Assembly: GCA_950097015.1 (NCBI GenBank)
Contig: CATNEN010000041.1
Location: 2,459,501-2,523,500 of the forward strand
Direction of reading: 5' to 3'
Source: Macrostomum hystrix
Lineage: Eukaryota; Platyhelminthes; Macrostomidae
DNA length: 64,000 bases
Shown here piece by piece: positions 11,207 to 22,800 of the stretch. Made by a program: the position numbers and the translations under genes. A model generated the notes under the pieces. It was not told where the DNA came from, ran no database searches, and saw only the letters and a list, made by a program, of their open reading frames with translations. Each line of letters begins with the position of its first letter. The stretch's first letter is position 1.

Positions 11207-14200
11207 ATGTTTCGGTTTGCGAGCTTGTTTTCTCTTCACAAGCAAGGTCACGTGTTTGAGCTCCTCACAGTGGCTCACCCCACGGCAGCAATACAAGCGG
11301 CCCTCCAGGCCAGGGACCCAGACCGCCTTCTCCCTCTGTGCAAACTTCTCGACTCAAACATCACGCTCACCGCCTGCCGGAGACAGCAGTCCGTCACCCA
11401 TCATGTCGCTTGCCTGAGCAACGGTTTTCTCTGCTTTGAGGCTCTCATCACGGCACTCGGAGCCGACTGCCTCACCCACACTAATGAGAACAACAACACC
11501 CCCGTGCACCTGGCTGCGCTCCACCAGGATCAGTCCTGGATGAAATTAATAAAAAATGTCCTCGGATCTGCATGTTTTCAGCATGCAGGACAGTTTCAAC
11601 GGACTGCTGTGCATTTTGCAGCCTGCAACACTGCCAACAACGATACCCTAAAGTGGCTCGCGAAAGAATGTGGCGCACAGTCTGTCACAATGAGAGACCA
11701 GCACGGCAACACTCCTGTCCACCTGGCAGCTTGGCATCAGGGCTCCGATTCCATGCAGTTCTTTAAGTCGCTACTCGGAGCCGACTGCCTCCAGCACGCT
11801 GGGCAGTTCCAACGTAAGGTTATCCACTTCGCAGCCACCAACACTGTTAATAGCGATGCCCTGAAGTGGCTAGCAGAAGAATGCGGAGAGCACGCTCTGA
11901 AGGAGAGAGACCAGCACGGCAACACCCCAGTCCATCTGGCAGCGTGGTATCAGGGCTCCGATTCGATGCAGCTGTTCAAGTCGCTACTCGGAACCGACTG
12001 CTTCCATCAAACAGGACATTTACAACGTACTGCTGTCCACTGGGCAGCGACCAACACGGCCAGAAACGATGCGCTTAAGTGGCTCGCGAAAGAATGTGGC
12101 GCACAGTCTCTCACAGTGAGAGACGCGGACGGCAACAGTCCAGTCCACCTCGCGGCGTGGCATCAGGGCGCCGATTCCATGCAGCTGTTTAAGTCGCTAT
12201 TAGAACCAGACTGCTTTCATCAGACTGGACAGTTCCATTGCACTGCTGTCCACTACGCAGCGAAAAACACTATGAAGAATGATGCCCTCAAATGGCTTGC
12301 AAAAGAATGCGGCAGGCAGTGTCTCACAGCGAGAGACTCGCATGGCAACACTCCAGTCCACCTCGCAGCGCAGTATCAGGGCTCGGACTCCATGCAGCTG
12401 TTCAAGTCGCTACTCGGACCTGACTGCTTCCATCAGACTGGACAGTTCCATTGCACTGCTGTCCACTACGCAGCGAAAAACACTATGAAGAATGATGCCC
12501 TCAAATGGCTTGCAAAAGAATGCGGCAGGCAGTGTCTCACAGCGAGAGACTCGCATGGCAACACTCCAGTCCACCTCGCAGCGCAGTATCAGGGCTCGGA
12601 CTCCATGCAGCTGTTCAAGTCGCTACTCGGACCTGACTGCTTCCATCAGACTGGACAGTTCCATTGCACTGCTGTCCACTACGCAGCGAAAAACACTATG
12701 AAGAATGATGCCCTCAAATGGCTTGCAAAAGAATGCGGCAGGCAGTGTCTCACAGCGAGAGACTCGCATGGCAACACTCCAGTCCACCTCGCAGCGCAGT
12801 ATCAGGGCTCGGACTCCATGCAGCTGTTCAAGTCGCTACTCGGACCCGACTGCTTCCATCACACTGGACAGTACCTGCGCAGTACAATCCATTGGGCAGC
12901 CACCAACACAATCAACAACGATGCTCTGAAGTGGCTCGCAGAAGAGTGTGGAGGACATGCCCTGAAGGAGACGGACCAACACGGCAACACTGCGGTCCAC
13001 CTCGCAGCGTGGTATCAGGGCGCAGATTCCATGCAGCTTTTTAAGATTCTACTCGAGCCTGAGTGCTTCAATTACTCTGGGCATTTGCAGCGGAGACCTA
13101 TTCATTTCGCAGCAACAAATGCAGTCAACAACGATGCCCTCAAATGGCTCGCTAAGGAGTGCGGTGTACAGTCTCTGAGATTGCTAGATGACGACGGCAA
13201 CACTCCTGTGCACCTGGCAGCATGGCATCAGGGCGTCGATTCCATGCAGTTCTTCAAGTCACTACTCGGACCCGACTGTTTCCACCAGGCTGGGCAGTTC
13301 CAGCGAATCGCTGTGCATTGGGCAGCCTCCAACACTGCCAACAACAATGCCCTTAAATGGCTCGCGAAAGAATGCGCACAGTCTCTCACAGTGAGAGATG
13401 CGGACGGCAACACTCCAGTCCACCTCGCAGCATGGTATCAGGGCTCCGACTCCATGCAGCTCTTCAAATCGCTATCGGGACCCGACTGCTTCAACCAAAC
13501 GGGGCATTTCGAACGAACTCCTGTCCACTTCGCGGCTACTAACACAATCAACAATGATGCCCTCAAGTGGCTATCGAAACAATGTGGAGCTCAATGTCTG
13601 ACAGTGAAAGACCTGGACGGCAACTCTGCTGTTCACCTCGCAGCATGGTATCAGGGCTCCGATTCCATGCAGCTCTTCAATTCATTACTCGGACCCGTCT
13701 GCTTCCAACGCACTGGACATTACGAACGTACTGCTGTCCACTTCGCAGCCATCAACACTGTCAGTAACGATACCCTCAAGTGGCTTGCAAAAGAATGCGG
13801 CAGGCAGTCTCTCACCGCGAGAGACTCGCATGGTAACACTCCTGTCCACCTGTCAGCGTGGTATCAGGGCTCCGATTCGATGAAGCTCTTCAAGTCGCTA
13901 CTCGGAACCGACTGCTTCTATCAAAAAGGACATTTACAACGTACTGCTGTCCACTGGGCTGCCACCAACGCAGTCCACAACGATGCCCTCAAGTGGCTTG
14001 TCTCCGAGCTGGGCCACTCGTGTTTGTTGTGCAAGGACTTGAGTGGAGCTACAGCCGTTCACCTAGCAGCTTGGTATCAAGACACGTCGTCCTTGAGCTT
14101 CATCGTCGACTGCCTGGGTGTCTCTGCTTTGGATCTGTTGGATGCTGCTTATGGCAAGGTGGATGACTATGCGCAGCAAAACATTCAGCATGGGTCTCGG

Positions 14201-14281
14201 ATCCAGGAGTGGATTGACGAACAGCGTCAGCGGCGGAACCAGACAGACACGACCAAGGAAGCTCTTTGCAGTCTGTTTTGA
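11207..14281 (+). CDS. ankyrin-repeat protein of thirteen 71-residue units
   Basis: An uninterrupted ORF of 1024 residues. From about residue 90 to 1000 it is a tandem series of 71-residue units, each holding two ankyrin motifs: one with HGNTPVHLAAWYQGSDSM followed by FKSLLGPDCF, the other with TAVHWAATN followed by NDALKWLAKECG. Ankyrin repeats form a protein-binding solenoid; no catalytic, death, kinase or membrane domain is visible. The last unit diverges (GHSCLLCKDLSGATAVHL) and is followed by a charged tail. The 71-residue period is about twice the canonical 33, with extra loop residues. The start is uncertain: the ATG at 11207 opens the frame, but acceptor-like CAG/AAG sites at about 11240-11270 could mark a 3' exon. 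A poly(A) signal lies about 210 nt after the stop. No intron was found, unusual for this window. Confidence 0.87.
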   Translation: MFRFASLFSLHKQGHVFELLTVAHPTAAIQAALQARDPDRLLPLCKLLDSNITLTACRRQQSVTHHVACLSNGFLCFEALITALGADCLTHTNENNNTPVHLAALHQDQSWMKLIKNVLGSACFQHAGQFQRTAVHFAACNTANNDTLKWLAKECGAQSVTMRDQHGNTPVHLAAWHQGSDSMQFFKSLLGADCLQHAGQFQRKVIHFAATNTVNSDALKWLAEECGEHALKERDQHGNTPVHLAAWYQGSDSMQLFKSLLGTDCFHQTGHLQRTAVHWAATNTARNDALKWLAKECGAQSLTVRDADGNSPVHLAAWHQGADSMQLFKSLLEPDCFHQTGQFHCTAVHYAAKNTMKNDALKWLAKECGRQCLTARDSHGNTPVHLAAQYQGSDSMQLFKSLLGPDCFHQTGQFHCTAVHYAAKNTMKNDALKWLAKECGRQCLTARDSHGNTPVHLAAQYQGSDSMQLFKSLLGPDCFHQTGQFHCTAVHYAAKNTMKNDALKWLAKECGRQCLTARDSHGNTPVHLAAQYQGSDSMQLFKSLLGPDCFHHTGQYLRSTIHWAATNTINNDALKWLAEECGGHALKETDQHGNTAVHLAAWYQGADSMQLFKILLEPECFNYSGHLQRRPIHFAATNAVNNDALKWLAKECGVQSLRLLDDDGNTPVHLAAWHQGVDSMQFFKSLLGPDCFHQAGQFQRIAVHWAASNTANNNALKWLAKECAQSLTVRDADGNTPVHLAAWYQGSDSMQLFKSLSGPDCFNQTGHFERTPVHFAATNTINNDALKWLSKQCGAQCLTVKDLDGNSAVHLAAWYQGSDSMQLFNSLLGPVCFQRTGHYERTAVHFAAINTVSNDTLKWLAKECGRQSLTARDSHGNTPVHLSAWYQGSDSMKLFKSLLGTDCFYQKGHLQRTAVHWAATNAVHNDALKWLVSELGHSCLLCKDLSGATAVHLAAWYQDTSSLSFIVDCLGVSALDLLDAAYGKVDDYAQQNIQHGSRIQEWIDEQRQRRNQTDTTKEALCSLF
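12279..12917 (+). repeat. 213-bp coding repeats, near-identical triplet
   Basis: Three consecutive 71-codon units of the ankyrin gene. Two are identical over their whole length and the third over most of its length, while the other ten units are clearly diverged. This points to very recent unequal exchange. Confidence 0.93.
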
Positions 14282-14489
14282 CGAAGCCGAAGCTAGCGAT
14301 ATCTGGAGAGAGCGGGTCCTTCGACCGCGGTCTGTGACTCTAAATGTGACTTTTTATGTTTAGATGCCGGAAAACTTGCCTGCTTTGATTGACATTGACA
14401 ATGAGCTAACAAAATTGACAATTTTGTGTTTAAATATGACGAAAAATTATTTCTGATGAACCAAATTTTATGATAGCAGAAAAAAGAGC

Positions 14490-14495
14490 AATAAA
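14490..14495 (+). terminator. AATAAA poly(A) signal of the ankyrin gene
   Basis: Canonical hexamer in GCAATAAATAAGG, about 210 nt downstream of the TGA at 14279. Confidence 0.5.
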
Positions 14496-15595
14496 TAAGG
14501 AAGGGAAATGACTAAATTCGCCAATCAGATTATGCTCTTCGATTAGACATATTAGAGTGACCATTAATTGAATTTTACTTAAGCTATTTCAAAGAAACAT
14601 TTACTGTTTTGAGTTGAACTAGACTCATGAATTCTCATCAGAATTCCTGTTGGTATTCTGTACTCAGAATCCCAGAGGATTTATCTCATGGCTTCAAATT
14701 CAAAGCTGCGGGCTGTACTTAGAAAGCACGTAACTAGAGCGTACTGAACACTCCTTATTCTCTCCCCCACTCTGTAATCTTGCGTCTCCTATGTGCAGGG
14801 GCAGGGAGGTTTAGGAGACAATGGGACTGTGGGGTCTCTTACAGCACAGCCAGGCACAGGCAAGCTTGGTGATGAAATTCCAAGCTTGGAATTTGAGCTT
14901 GGTGACTCATTACTTGCGCACAATGCGAGAGGCTTAACCGTCACCAGGGAGACGGCGACCGATGGGTAGATTATTTTTATAGTCGTACATTGTGCCCACG
15001 AGGAGAGTTGCAGCCAGAGCAGCCATTTCTCAACTCTTCAGCACAAGATTTGGTCGCATTTGCAGCTACAGCTACTGTTGGCAGCAGTGTTGCGCGCGTT
15101 ACTCGTTACCAGTTTGGTAACGATATCGTTTTTTTCCCGTTGCCATGGGCTGGTAACGATCATATAGTATTTATCAACAGTGTGCATTTTCCATTACCTG
15201 TTTTCGTGCACCTGCATCCCTAGTCAGTCGAGTAGAAACGCCGATACATCTCACCCCAGTTCTTGCCATGGTATCGACCATGGGATGCAGAGTTCAGTCG
15301 GTTTGGTTCGAGGATTCACCTCGGGCTCCATGCTAGGCCTTAATTAGACATCCCCTTTGGCAGTCAAAGTCGGTAACCCGCAGAGAACGGGCTGCTCTGT
15401 CAAGCCGGGAATGTCCCGCACAGCCACCACCAGGTCATCGGTCGGGGATTGGCCGCGAGCAGTCTGAGCTGGTCAGAACTCCAGCGGGCCCGGCAAGGAC
15501 TCGGAGAACATTTTGCCAGGTGCCGCAGGTTGGTCCAGGCCTGCCAGCTCACTGAGCGGGGCAGCTCGGCAAGCCTTATTATACGAATTCAGTGG
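14496..15595. other. intergenic, no gene recognised
   Basis: Mixed composition and short ORFs without motifs. It includes a GTTACTCGTTACC/GGTAACGATATCG patch of short inverted repeats near 15100-15160. Confidence 0.4.
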
Positions 15596-15830
15596 GGAGG
15601 GGATGAGTGGCAGAACGGTCTGGCGCGTTTGCCTCTCGCAACAAGGTCCCTAACCTCAATTCCGCGGCGAGGCAACATTCATTTCGGGCTTAGCGGCGAA
15701 AAAGGCTTGGGACCTTGTCATGCGATTTACGCCCTTGAGGGTCAACCTTTAAGACAGAGTCTAAACTGCCTGACGATGAGAAAGCCTGTGTACAGGTGGG
15801 TGCCTGCGTAATGTCTGGAATATTATTACT
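15596..15830 (+). mobile_element. candidate tRNA-derived SINE
   Basis: Box A-like TGGCAGAACGG at 15608-15618 and box B-like ACCTCAATTCC at 15653-15663 are spaced 45 nt, as in a tRNA. The first half, with CGGTCTGGCGCG, resembles tRNA-Leu. The downstream body is non-coding and ends near GTGCCTGCGTAATGTCTGG. Box B is degenerate and no second copy was found in the window, so this is only a candidate. Confidence 0.35.
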
Positions 15831-16300
15831 CTATTATTGCATTGTTATTGTAATGTATTAAAGTATTATTGCTTGGGAGTCAGAAGAATGGGTAGAATTG
15901 CATCCTAGCAGGCTACGGATCAATACTGTCCCCAAATGAAGCACCAGGGTTCCGCAGCCCCTCGTGCAATTATTATTAGAAGCGTTTAGAGTCGCTCGAG
16001 TCGATAACAGTATTTCAAATAGCCGCATAGCCCAAATTATTCAACCAATCGGCATGCAGAATGCAGTCTAATTTTCCGCTCTATTTGATGAAACAACTTC
16101 CAGAATCACACAACATCGCCATCGTCAAGACATTCAACGATTCTCGTCGGGATGTTTGGTGGCAATGGCATAAACTCTAATTTTTCAGCTCACAAAACTT
16201 AATTACGTAACCATGCATGTCGACTATCATTGTTGACTATTTTTATTTATTAAATTGTGAACTTTTCATTTTTTTATTTTCTATTTATATTTGAAGCACT
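15831..16300. other. intergenic, nothing recognised
   Basis: AT-rich, leading into the 56-bp satellite array. Confidence 0.4.
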
Positions 16301-18066
16301 ATGGATTCGCCACAGAGGTTTATACAGAGCAACATTATTTGCTATTGTCACCCAATATGGATTCGCCACAGAGGTTTATGCAGAGCAACATTATTTGCTA
16401 TTGTCACCCAATATGGATTCGCCAGAGGTTTATACAGAGCAACATTATTTGCTATTGTCACCCAATATGGATTCGCCACAGAGGTTTATACAGAGCAACA
16501 TTATTTGCTATTGTCACCCAATATGGATTCGCCAGAGGTTTATACAGAGCAACATTATTTGCTATTGTCACCCAATATGGATTCGCCACAGAGGTTTATA
16601 CAGAGCAACATTATTTGCTATTGTCACCCAATATGGATTCGCCACAGAGGTTTATGCAGAGCAACATTATTTGCTATTGTCACCCAATATGGATTCGCCA
16701 CAGAGGTTTATGCAGAGCAACATTATTTGCTATTGTCACCCAATATGGATTCGCCACAGAGGTTTATGCAGAGCAACATTATTTGCTATTGTCACCCAAT
16801 ATGGATTCGCCACAGAGGTTTATACAGAGCAACATTATTTGCTATTGTCACCCAATATGGATTCGCCACAGAGGTTTATGCAGAGCAACATTATTTGCTA
16901 TTGTCACCCAATATGGATTCGCCAGAGGTTTATACAGAGCAACATTATTTGCTATTGTCACCCAATATGGATTCGCCACAGAGGTTTATACAGAGCAACA
17001 TTATTTGCTATTGTCACCCAATATGGATTCGCCACAGAGGTTTATGCAGAGCAACATTATTTGCTATTGTCACCCAATATGGATTCGCCACAGAGGTTTA
17101 TACAGAGCAACATTATTTGCTATTGTCACCCAATATGGATTCGCCACAGAGGTTTATGCAGAGCAACATTATTTGCTATTGTCACCCAATATGGATTCGC
17201 CACAGAGGTTTATACAGAGCAACATTATTTGCTATTGTCACCCAATATGGATTCGCCAGAGGTTTATACAGAGCAACATTATTTGCTATTGTCACCCAAT
17301 ATGGATTCGCCACAGAGGTTTATACAGAGCAACATTATTTGCTATTGTCACCCAATATGGATTCGCCACAGAGGTTTATACAGAGCAACATTATTTGCTA
17401 TTGTCACCCAATATGGATTCGCCACAGAGGTTTATGCAGAGCAACATTATTTGCTATTGTCACCCAATATGGATTCGCCACAGAGGTTTATGCAGAGCAA
17501 CATTATTTGCTATTGTCACCCAATATGGATTCGCCACAGAGGTTTATGCAGAGCAACATTATTTGCTATTGTCACCCAATATGGATTCGCCAGAGGTTTA
17601 TGCAGAGCAACATTATTTGCTATTGTCACCCAATATGGATTCGCCAGAGGTTTATGCAGGGCAACATTATTTGCTATTGTCACCCAATATGGATTCGCCA
17701 GAGGTTTATGCAGAGCAACATTATTTGCTATTGTCACCCAATATGGATTCGCCAGAGGTTTATGCAGAGCAACATTATTTGCTATTGTCACCCAATATGG
17801 ATTCGCCAGAGGTTTATGCAGAGCAATGTTATTTGCTATTGTCACCCAATATGGATTCGCCACAGAGGTTTATGCAGAGCAATGTTATTTGCTATTGTCA
17901 CCCAATATGGATTCGCCACAGAGGTTTATGCAGAGCAATGTTATTTGCTATTGTCACCCAATATGGATTCGCCAGAGGTTTATGCAGAGCAATGTTATTT
18001 GCTATTGTCACCCAATATGGATTCGCCAGAGGTTTATGCAGAGCAATGTTATTTGCTATTGTCACC
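16301..18066. repeat. 56/53-bp satellite array
   Basis: About 32 copies of a unit containing GGTTTATGCAGAGCAACATT and TTGCTATTGTCACCCAATAT. Variants lack the trinucleotide CAC (53 bp) or carry TATACAG for TATGCAG. The last copies share AATGTTATT for AACATTATT, a local subfamily. No unit has a stop on + in any frame and 56 is not a multiple of three, so all three forward frames stay open for about 600 codons. Confidence 0.97.
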
Positions 18067-19808
18067 AGGCTTTGAAAGTTTATCATAAAAAGCAGAAAAT
18101 GTTGATTCAGGTGAAAGACTTTCTCGATAATCGGTCATTCAGTTGCCTATCGTGAAGTAGTCAGTGGGTATTTGAAATGCCCCTGTGGACTTTGCCCAGG
18201 GTAAATGGCGCGGTCATTTTACAGTTAATAAAAGCCGAATGAACAGCGCCGCCTTTCAGGGCATCGGATTCATCAGGGCAGGTCGCTCCGAATTCTGCAA
18301 GGAAATAACCTCTTTCACCGCATGGGCATTGTACAGACATTCATCCTGCTCTATCAAAGCAAATGAGTTGAAGGCAGAAAGCAAGTCGAAGGCGTGAAAG
18401 CCATGGAATTACTTCACAGAATCCGCTGCAAGCAGCGGAAGATCAAGAGCTGACAAAATTGCAAAAATACACGGCCTTCTGCTCTGTTAAATCATTTTTG
18501 AACCATCGATCCGAAATTGTCTCGCCAGTGAAGGCGCCAGACCAGCGAGCACTCGCAGAAGCCACCGGAGCAAGCAGTCAATCAATCGGGGATGGGGGAG
18601 GCAGCGCAGTGAGTGAACGCAGGAAGCTGTAATATAATGCTCAAACTGCAATGACGTATTGCGCAGGTGGAAATGGTCAGGTAGAAACTGGCAGCCGCCA
18701 TTGGATAATTCGAGCCCTATAATAAGTAATTAGACACAAAAGTACACGAGTCAGCGATTAGTCGAACTCAGCTCTGAATGAATCAACAGCCAGTGTGACC
18801 CAGGCCCCGAGGCCACTAAAACACGTTAAAATGAAAACAACAAAAAGGACACAAAACGAAACTAACCCGGAGTGAATCCCCCTACAAAACAGACAGCATA
18901 AAAGGCCCAGCATGGATGGGATAAAAGAGGAGGACACTTTGCCTGACTGGCGGGATCTGGCGCGCACACGGGGAGAGAACTGCAGAGGCTCCCGGCTGAG
19001 CCGCACGGAACACATCCCAGCTGGGCAAGCAGCGATTCCATTCGGCATCCCCGGGCAACTAACCAAATCCAACTCAAGCTTAACCAGCTCAAACTCTTTT
19101 TTATCGGCTGCCACGCACAAAAGGGAAGCGGCCCGCCCGGCTTGCCAGGCCAGCGTGACACTCGCTGCCCACTAGGGAGTACCCGCAGGCCGAGGCTCAT
19201 GGAGCAGAAAGTCATCTTTTGTGTGTTTCTTCTTCAATAAAGCGGAGAAAAAATGTGTAGAAATAATATTTAAACAAAAAGACACGAGACCAAAGCAGTG
19301 GAAAAAACTAGCAGCCTAGAGTGAGCTCACTGCCCGCGAGGCCGGCAACTTTGAGCACAGGATACCATTGGCTAGTCAATGATTTATGATGATTTCTTAG
19401 ACAGCTCAGATTCCAAGCTGCAGCTCAAAGCTCGGTGCACGCTAGCAGCGGGAGCTCCTCGCAGCAGGCTAAATCATTTGGGAGTTACAATCAGCGACCC
19501 TGCCAGTGGATTCACGGCAGGCACTTCATGAATCTGTCACCAGCGCCGAGACAAGCAAATTCGCATCGGGGAGAGGGCGAATGAACGCAGACGGAGTCGG
19601 GGAACACGAATTAGAGGACAAGGGAGCGGAGTACGCACGGAACAAGCGATGGGCGGGGTCGGGAAGTCGGATAGAAAAAATTAAAAAAGCACGCATTGAG
19701 GAACCCCACAGGGTGCTGTATAGGTCCATCCGGATTCGGGTTCGCAAGCACCCGCGCCCGGGCCACAGTCGCCCCGTGAGCTGCGGAATCCCTCGGGCCG
19801 CCGGGGCT
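18067..19808. other. intergenic, no supported gene
   Basis: Mixed composition. A lone AATAAA on + at 19236-19241 follows an 87-codon ORF (18912-19175) that has no recognisable motif. The right end contains the 3' UTR of the SERBP1-like gene on -. Confidence 0.35.
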
Positions 19809-22800
19809 TCACTTCAGCTCCGGGAAGTCCGCAGTGTCGTCCACGCGGAAGTTGGCAGCCTTGGCGGCCGACGCCTGCGACGGGCGGCCACCACCAGCGC
19901 CGGCACCGGGGGCGCCAGCAGCGGCACTGCGGGCGCCGGCGGCACTGCTCTCGCCGCCACGTCCTCCGCGTCCACCGCGACCCCCACGGCCACCGCGACC
20001 GCCGCCGCGGCGACGACCTTCGTCGAAGTTGGCCTGCGGGTTGTTGACGTTCACGTAGAAGTTGGTCTCCACCTCCGACTTCTTCACGATCAGCTGGGCT
20101 GGCGTGGCCTCGGCTTCCTCTTCGTCGTCCTCCTCTTCCTTAGCCAGGCGCTCCTTGCGGTAGGCCGTCATCTCCTTGAAGCCGGACGTGTCTACCTTGC
20201 GACCGGTCTCGCCAGCCTTGGCCTGCAGCTTCGAGCGGTCCTCAGCCTGCTGGCGGCGCCACTCCTCCAGCGTCATCATGGCCTTCGGGGCCGGCTGGTC
20301 CTCGCCAGCGCCTGCGGCCGCCTCCTGGTCCACGGTCTCGGCCCAGTCCTCCTTGACGGCCGGCTCGGCGGGCGCGCCCTGCTGGAGCTGCTCTCTGTGA
20401 AGTGGTTATAATGAGCAGTTTGAGTTGGAAGTAGAAAATTTATTGTGCCTAGGAATGCACATTATTGTGATTACAATAGATGAGCCTTAAGCAAAACGAT
20501 GCAGCAAAACTTACTCAAGATCGTCCTTCACGGTGCCCCAGTTGTGGGCGCCGGCGCCCTCGCGCTTGTCGACAGGCTTCACTCCAGTGGTGGCCGAGCC
20601 CGAGTGCCGCTCGTATTCGCGACCTCGTCCGCGCTGGGCACCGCCAGCTCCGCTGAAGCCGCCACGGCTTCCACGACCTCCACGACTGAAGCCACCACGG
20701 CCGCGACCGCGCGACCTGGCCTCGTCACCGCCAACCGGAGCTCCGGCCTCATCGTCACCGGCAACCTCGCCCTCGCCACCAGCCTCGGCGTCACGGTTGG
20801 CACTAAAGCCACCGAAGCCGCCGCGGCCACGACCGCGGCCAAAACCACCGCCCTGCTGAGCAGCCGGACGGTCTTCGCCCGCGGCAGCCTCCTCACCACC
20901 GGCCGAATCGGCACGCGGCCCACCAAAACTGCCACCTCGACCGCGGCCACCGAAGCCTCCGCGACCCTCACCAAATCCGCCGCGACCCTCACCGAATCCG
21001 CCGCGTCCCTCACCAAATCCGCCACGTCCGCGTCCGCGACCTTCGCCGCCGCCGCGACCACGGCCACGACCGCCAAATCCGCCGCGTCCGCCTTCGCCAG
21101 CCTCTCCTGCCGGGGCGTCGTCTCGGCCGGTTGATGGCCGTGAGCCGAAACCACCTCGCTGCTGTCCGGCGCCACCGCGCCCAAAGCCACGGGCTGGTCT
21201 GTCCTGACCGCCGGTCTCTCCGGTAGCTGGTTCATTGAATCGAGGAATGGCGCTTCGACCTGGGCCAGCGGAGAAAAAATACTTGTTATTTAGGTACTGA
21301 GCACTGGATTGAAGAAAGGCTATAAACATTTCATTTCTTTCTATTTTTATGGTCTTTTACGTGTTTTCCCCCCTAATTTCCGTAACTCCAGCATCGCCAA
21401 CACTTTTAGATTTTCACAAGCAGGTTGTTAGTGCTATTACCTATAAAGTTTTCTTGTAGTAGAAAAATAAATCAATATACAAAAATAGCTTTTAGCCCAG
21501 CTTTTAGACTTCTTTAGACTAAGGTAAGGAATTTATATAGTAGTAAGAAAGTGTCCCAGATATTAAAAAATCTAATTATATCAGTTAATGAAGCTATAAA
21601 CTTGCTACTATCAGTAGAAGTGCAGAAAGCCAAGGTAGAAATTTAGGCAGGTAGCTAGCCCCCAGTTCTAAAGAGTATAGAGCTATATAGGCCTTTAAAA
21701 TGATTGTCATTTGCTATACATCCAGCCCAACTAGCTAAGCATTAACAGACTATTTATCAGTATATAGAATTTTTATTTCTTGCATACAGTGCCCACTGCA
21801 GTGAATTTTGACTGATCTAACTGTAGTCATATCAATAACCAAAGAAGTATGGTCAGTAGCTCAGTTAAAGTATAAAGTTGCAAAGGGAGGGGGAATAAAA
21901 ATTTAAAGTTGATAACCAAGCCTGTAAATTTTTGTACAAAGCTAGAGGGCAACAGTTGGTTGGGTGATTCTAATAATGTTTATTAATAGTTCAGCCAGAT
22001 TTTTGCAGGGATTGAATAATATAATGTGGTAGCTAGTGCTTATGACAAAAAAAACTAGAGTTACTGAGCTAACATTTTAACAAACTTAGACTATTAGCAA
22101 TATGGGTTTCTAGTATACATCGTGTCTAGTAGGTCTGATTGACAATTTTTTAAATTCCTAATTGCCTTATTTGGTTGAGGGTTGGTATGAAAACAAATAT
22201 TAAACTACACTATGTTGCTGGTCTCAAGCTCAACTAACCCTTAACTTTTGTTGAACCCACAAAAATGTATAGATATATATATTTAAATACACAAAAGTTT
22301 GATTGGACGAACAAAGTTAATGTAATATGATAAGGTAAACTTATTAACTGAGTAAAATGCAAAATACAAAAGTGAACAAGCTTTTCTTTTTTTCTTTCAA
22401 TTCTCTGAGTAAAACATATCAATAATATTATACCAAAATTATTTAACAGAATCTAGTTTTTTAAATAATCAGTTTTCAGGCTTGTATTTAGTAACAGATT
22501 TACAAACCAAGCAAGTTTGTGAAAAACAAGTTTTGGCAATGTGGGGGTGGACTTATTTTGTCTCTGAAGTCTTCTTGAATCTGGACTATGGAGAGTTCAG
22601 CATTAGGAGTTGAGGGAGTAAAGATGGATAAAAATGGATTTCTGAAATTAAAATAATTTTTTTTTACAAATTACAATATTGTACACCTTAAATATGAACT
22701 TCCACATCAGCTTTAGATTAATATAAATTTAAATTTGACAAAAGTGAACTGATGCTGAAAAAATAGAATTTGCATTTTTGTAAGATTTGGACTGAAGTTT

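Noticed and set aside
16257-18155. Three overlapping forward ORFs of about 600 codons
   Set aside because: They are the 56-bp satellite read in each frame. No unique sequence, start context or domain supports a protein.
18912-19175. 87-codon plus ORF followed by AATAAA
   Set aside because: No domain, no splice support, and an equally long antisense ORF; not enough to call a gene.
20499-21134. Plus-strand Ala/Ser/Thr-rich ORF
   Set aside because: Complement of the RGG-coding exon of the SERBP1-like gene.
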